Part shown: positions 47,402 to 50,157 of the stretch, piece after piece
Layout of the letters: each line of letters begins with the position of its first letter
Numbering within the stretch: position 1 is the stretch's first letter
Assembly (NCBI GenBank): GCA_022782305.1
Contig: JALFPC010000039.1
Span: forward strand, 1 to 50,157
DNA from: Prevotella sp.
Lineage (GTDB): Bacteria > Bacteroidota > Bacteroidia > Bacteroidales > Bacteroidaceae
Length of the DNA: 50,157 nt
Reading direction: 5' to 3'
Program-made: the position numbers and the translations under genes
The notes under the pieces: generated by a model
Told to the model about the DNA's origin: nothing
Seen by the model: only the letters and a program-made list of their open reading frames with translations
Databases searched by the model: none

Positions 47402-47986
47402 ATGATAGAAAGAATAAACGAGCGTTATAAGGTTATCCTTGCAAGCAATTCGCCACGAAGGCGTGAACTGCTTGCTGGATTGGGATTGCAATTTGAAGTG
47501 AGAGTATTGGCAGACATTGACGAGAATTATCCCCCCACTCTTCCCGCTACCCAAATTGCCAAATATATAGCACACAAGAAAGCAGAAGCCAACAGAGCTA
47601 TCATGGCCGAGAATGAAATGATCATCACTGCCGACACCATAGTGGTGGTAGATGATATGGTGATGGGCAAGCCAGCCGACGATGCCGATGCCATCAGAAT
47701 GCTGAGCACACTAAGCGGTAAGACACATAAGGTGATCACCGGCGTATGCATAACGACACTCAACAAGCAGACGGTCTTTGATGTCACCACGGGAGTAACA
47801 TTCAAAACACTTACAGACGAAGAAATCAATTATTATATCACCCATTTCCATCCAACTGACAAAGCAGGAGCTTATGGCATACAGGAATGGATTGGATATA
47901 TCGGTGTAACAGGACTCGAAGGCAGTTATTATAATGTGATGGGACTGCCCGTTCAGAGGATATATGATGAACTATGTGCGTTTTGA
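47402..47986 (+). CDS. maf: Maf-like nucleotide pyrophosphatase
   Basis: A 194-residue Maf/YhdE-family protein. The N-terminal phosphate-binding motif LASNSPRRRELLAGLG, TADTIVVVDDMVMGKPAD, SGKTHKVITGVC and the C-terminal DKAGAYGIQEWIGYIG are all present and spaced normally. Such enzymes hydrolyse dTTP, UTP and modified nucleotides to the monophosphates. The length is typical. It lies alone: tRNA-Tyr with its terminator upstream, and a 444-base gene-free stretch downstream. Confidence 0.95.
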   Translation: MIERINERYKVILASNSPRRRELLAGLGLQFEVRVLADIDENYPPTLPATQIAKYIAHKKAEANRAIMAENEMIITADTIVVVDDMVMGKPADDADAIRMLSTLSGKTHKVITGVCITTLNKQTVFDVTTGVTFKTLTDEEINYYITHFHPTDKAGAYGIQEWIGYIGVTGLEGSYYNVMGLPVQRIYDELCAF

Positions 47987-48014
47987 CTAATTCATGCTTA
48001 AGTTACGCTTTCAT

Positions 48015-48052
48015 GGTTTATATGGCAATTACAAGGGTTATATGGTAATTAC
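48015..48052 (+). repeat. Two-copy tandem repeat of period 20
   Basis: GGTTTATATGGCAATTAC (48015-48032) and GGGTTATATGGTAATTAC (48035-48052) differ at two positions. They lie 28 bases after maf in non-coding AT-rich sequence; no further copy is visible nearby. Confidence 0.7.
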
Positions 48053-48179
48053 GTGTGAATAAAATACAGAATGATGCACTAAAATGCACAAATATGGAGC
48101 ATAATTATTTAATAAGGCTTAAAATGTTGATTTTAGGAGTAAAATAATTAAAAATGCGACTAAAAATAGCAGAAATATT

Positions 48180-48209
48180 TTGTTTGTATGAATATTATTC
48201 TTACCTTTG
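48180..48209 (+). promoter_or_regulatory. Promoter of a candidate small RNA
   Basis: TTG (48180-48182), 19 bases, TACCTTTG (48202-48209). The box is identical to the tRNA promoters in this window, but the only thing it can drive before the next terminator is a short RNA. Confidence 0.6.
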
Positions 48210-48214
48210 TATCG

Positions 48215-48289
48215 GACAACTAGTAATTTTAATCTATATTTATCATTTTCCTTCAAGGAACCCCTCTGTGAAGATCGGTTCCTTTTTTT
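48215..48289 (+). ncRNA. Candidate small RNA or terminated leader of about 75 nt
   Basis: A consensus promoter (48180-48209) is followed about 45 bases later by a strong factor-independent terminator (48255-48289) with no reading frame between. A transcript starting near 48215 would be about 75 nt: an AU-rich, mostly unstructured 5' part of about 40 nt and a 3' terminator stem. That is the general build of bacterial trans-acting small RNAs. It could instead be a terminated leader of the thioredoxin-family gene, but that gene has a second -7 box after the terminator. The 5' end is inferred from box position only. Confidence 0.4.
48255..48289 (+). terminator. Strong terminator inside the maf-thioredoxin spacer
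   Basis: AAGGAACC (48255-48262) and GGTTCCTT (48277-48284) pair perfectly around a 14-base loop, followed by five further T bases. It is too far from maf (270 bases) to be that gene's obvious terminator. Confidence 0.8.
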
Positions 48290-48342
48290 GTTAAATTACC
48301 AAAATTGTTTTACAGATAGTACTAAACAACAGAATTTATTCT

Positions 48343-48350
48343 TACCTTTG
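48343..48350 (+). promoter_or_regulatory. -7 box of the thioredoxin-family gene
   Basis: TACCTTTG, in the context TTATTCTTACCTTTG that is also found at the small-RNA promoter 141 bases upstream. No TTG lies at the usual distance, so an activator or weak promoter is possible. It leaves a leader of about 75 bases before ATG 48431. Confidence 0.5.
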
Positions 48351-48430
48351 CAATACATACATCAAGTAAGACAAGATAAACATATACTCAAATAAGCAAA
48401 CAAACAGATATAAACGTAAACAATTAAACT

Positions 48431-49519
48431 ATGAAAGATATGAAAAGAAAAGTCTTATCCCTGGCTGCGGCATTATTTGCGTCAGCCACCGTGTCTGCCC
48501 AATCTGTGACCATATCAATAAAGGGCACAACCGCCGATACAATCAAACAAGTCCGTCTCTTTGTAAACACCAACCACAAGGATGCCACTTCTATCAATGT
48601 CACCAATGGTACCTTCACTTACACAGCCCAGGCAGCAACCAATGATATCATCATAATAGAAGAAGGCGACTTTGAACTAGCCTTTGTTGCCGATGCTACT
48701 CCCGTATCTCTCGATTTCAATTCCATGACCATCGATGGCTCTGCTGTCAACAATGAGTTTGGCAAGTTTCAGACAGCCAAGCATGCCTACGACCGCCAGT
48801 TGCAGGCCCTTTATCTCGACTATAAGCAGAAGTCTCGTTTGGGCGAAGCCGCCAAGGCAGAGATTGGAGCCATCATACAGCGTTATGACTCCATAGAGAG
48901 CATCATCATGGACATGGCAATGGATTATATTCCTAAGCATAAGAGCGATGTGTCGCCCGCCTATCTCATCCATGCCTACTCCAATGGTTTTGACTATGCC
49001 ACTCTGGAGAAGATCCTTGTATCCGATGCCGCCTATTATAATCATGTAATGACTGGCAAGGCCAAAGAGAACCTCAAGCGATTATCATTGCGCCGACCAG
49101 GCAGGATGTTTGCCGACCTTGAGATGTCAGACCCTGCTGGTCAGCCCCATAAGTTGAGCGAGTGGGTTGGTCGTGGTAATTATGTATTGGTTGATTTCTG
49201 GGCCAGTTGGTGTGGTCCTTGTCGTCAGGAGATGCCCAATGTAGTAGAGGCATACCGTCGTTATCACGACCGCGGTTTTGATGTAGTAGCAGTCAGTTTC
49301 GACCAGGATGCCACATCTTGGAAAAACGGTATTGAGAAACTTGGAATGGTATGGCATAACATCTCCGACCTTAAGGGCTGGCGATGTGCAGCAAGCGAAA
49401 AGTATGGAGTAAACAGTATCCCCTCCAATGTGCTTGTAGACCCACAGGGTAAGATAATAGCCTCCGACCTTAGGGGCAATGCCCTACTACTAAAATTGTC
49501 TGAGATATATAACAAATAA
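48431..49519 (+). CDS. TlpA-like thioredoxin-fold protein with DUF4369-type N-terminus
   Basis: A 362-residue exported protein. A signal peptide occupies residues 1-23 (KRKVLSLAAALFASATVSA). Residues ~25-105 form a beta-rich domain of the DUF4369 kind, common in Bacteroidota, then a helical linker. From about 235 a thioredoxin/AhpC-TSA fold follows with the redox pair C261/C264 in WASWCGPC and a cis-proline segment NSIPSNVLVDPQG. It is probably a periplasmic thiol:disulfide reductase acting on unidentified partners. ATG 48440 would drop three residues. A terminator follows at 49534. Confidence 0.9.
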   Translation: MKDMKRKVLSLAAALFASATVSAQSVTISIKGTTADTIKQVRLFVNTNHKDATSINVTNGTFTYTAQAATNDIIIIEEGDFELAFVADATPVSLDFNSMTIDGSAVNNEFGKFQTAKHAYDRQLQALYLDYKQKSRLGEAAKAEIGAIIQRYDSIESIIMDMAMDYIPKHKSDVSPAYLIHAYSNGFDYATLEKILVSDAAYYNHVMTGKAKENLKRLSLRRPGRMFADLEMSDPAGQPHKLSEWVGRGNYVLVDFWASWCGPCRQEMPNVVEAYRRYHDRGFDVVAVSFDQDATSWKNGIEKLGMVWHNISDLKGWRCAASEKYGVNSIPSNVLVDPQGKIIASDLRGNALLLKLSEIYNK

Positions 49520-49533
49520 AGTTCGCACAATAG

Positions 49534-49565
49534 CAACCACAATCACATTCTGATTGTGGTTGTTT
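49534..49565 (+). terminator. Terminator after the thioredoxin-family gene
   Basis: CAACCACAATCA pairs perfectly with TGATTGTGGTTG over 12 bp with a 5-base loop, followed by TTT. It begins 15 bases after the stop codon. Confidence 0.85.
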
Positions 49566-49750
49566 CGTTATAACGTTTTCGAAAGAGAGATGCAGTCAAG
49601 CACCATTGCACCAAGTTTGGCATGAATATAAGATATGATGACAAGGCTAAAAAGACGCTATCTGATTAATAGTTGTAAATGTATTAAAACAGTCATATAG
49701 ATGTGTGCATAATACCATGTATTAATTAACCATAAACTGTGTTTGATTTA

Positions 49751-49834
49751 TATTCCGCACTGCGGAATATATGTTCACCACTGCGGAATATATGTTCCGC
49801 ACTGCGGAATATACGTTCACCACTGCGGAATATA
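49751..49834. repeat. Four tandem 21-bp units (two 42-bp units)
   Basis: Four consecutive 21-base units share the core CACTGCGGAATATA. Units 1 and 3 contain TTCCGCACTGCGGAA, a palindrome around a central C; units 2 and 4 read TTCACCACTGCGGAA and break it. The array is therefore also two copies of a 42-base unit. No spacers lie between units, so it is not a CRISPR. Confidence 0.9.
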
Positions 49835-49839
49835 ACCCA

Positions 49840-49872
49840 AATGCCTGTTATATGAAAATATCAACAGGCATT
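49840..49872. other. Strong isolated hairpin
   Basis: AATGCCTGTT pairs perfectly with AACAGGCATT, and inside it ATAT pairs with ATAT across a GAAA loop with one bulged C. It lies 5 bases after the 21-bp array, 300 bases from any gene, without a T run. GAAA is a stable tetraloop if transcribed. Confidence 0.7.
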
Positions 49873-50000
49873 GCGAGACAATAACAACAGGTAATAATGA
49901 AAATCTCAACAACAATCCTAAGGGGATTAAAGAGGAAGACATTACCATGCTCTATAGTCGAGTGGTGTGAAGGATATTAACTTCAAGATATCTCTAAAAA

Positions 50001-50140
50001 GTAAGCATTCGATAAACCACAGGTAGTATTACCTATATACTATAGTTACAGCGACTATCACTTCATACTGGAGTTGATAGCCGCTGTAATCTTTTGCACC
50101 TATATACCGTAGTGGTTCTATACTTTATCACGCAGTTTTG
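50001..50140. repeat. Right arm of the 140-bp exact inverted repeat
   Basis: Exact reverse complement of bases 1-140, with the same dyad (here 50046-50089). The inner edge is abrupt: AAAAA then GTAAGC. Outside the shared part 17 more bases follow. Read on the minus strand, 50157-50118 gives QDAIMTKLRDKV and a stop, an open frame coming in from outside and ending inside the repeat. This supports a mobile or repeated element whose coding part lies beyond the window. Confidence 0.9.
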
Positions 50141-50157
50141 TCATTATTGCATCCTGA
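50118..50157 (-). CDS. Possible 3' end of an element-encoded gene (partial)
   Basis: Twelve in-frame codons (tail DAIMTKLRDKV) and a TAG at 50120-50118 enter from the right edge. The same stop occurs in mirrored position at 21-23 in the left repeat arm. Too short to name; another frame with a stop nearby also exists, so this is only a suggestion that the repeat begins in a coding region. Confidence 0.2.
   Translation of the reverse strand, partial: QDAIMTKLRDKV

Larger units (their letters stand above)
49566..50000. other. Gene-free spacer up to the right inverted repeat
   Basis: No convincing gene on either strand. The stretch holds the 4 x 21-bp repeat (49751-49834), a strong hairpin (49840-49872) and otherwise AT-rich unique sequence. 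It shares nothing visible with the 141-724 scar beside the other repeat arm, so only the 140 bp are common to both ends. Confidence 0.7.

Noticed and set aside
49751..49834. CRISPR array
   Set aside because: Units abut without unique spacers, and no cas gene is present.

Overview
The window reads as a chromosomal segment of a Bacteroidales bacterium, most likely Prevotellaceae. Several signs point there. Promoters follow the Bacteroidota pattern (TTG, about 19-21 bases, then TAnnTTTG). LpxC is fused to FabZ. The L-arabinose locus is controlled by a NUDIX-type AraR and has the gene order known from Bacteroides thetaiotaomicron. Genus-level assignment is inference. Almost all genes are intact housekeeping or sugar-catabolic genes with short spacers; I see no phage, CRISPR array or complete mobile element.

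Layout. 1-140 is one arm of an exact 140-bp inverted repeat whose other arm is 50001-50140. 141-724 is a scar holding a truncated coiled-coil ORF and the tail of a cytosine DNA methyltransferase. Two identical tRNA-Asp genes follow (852-1029, minus), then three envelope-glycan genes (GtrA, hexapeptide acetyltransferase, GT4 glycosyltransferase; 1219-3403). 3528-8436 holds an ABC-F ATPase with one degenerate ATP site, grpE-dnaJ and folC.

8574-12306 is a galactose cluster (galM, MFS permease, galK). 12611-24442 is an arabinose regulon: lipoprotein mutarotase, sodium/sugar symporter, araR, araD, araA, araB, secreted GH51 arabinofuranosidase, transketolase, rpiB. Together these release arabinose from polysaccharide, import it, convert it to xylulose 5-phosphate and pass it through the pentose phosphate pathway. 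A convergent terminator separates this from a minus-strand run of four closely spaced genes (M15-like protein, ABC-F, M13 peptidase, large GH51; 32151-24586).

32301-47084 is plus-strand housekeeping: phoH-purC, menaquinone methyltransferase, aroE, purM, prfA, pyrF, an HD phosphohydrolase, the lipid A genes lpxD-lpxC/fabZ-lpxA, miaA and a class A penicillin-binding protein. tRNA-Tyr, maf, a possible small RNA with its own promoter and terminator (48180-48289) and a TlpA-like thioredoxin follow. The last 600 bases are gene-free and carry a 4 x 21-bp repeat, a strong hairpin and the second arm of the inverted repeat.

The observations I rate highest are the inverted repeats at the window ends, the candidate small RNA, the matched loss of one ATP site in the first ABC-F protein, the 21/42-bp repeat array, and the operator and hairpin signals in the arabinose locus.
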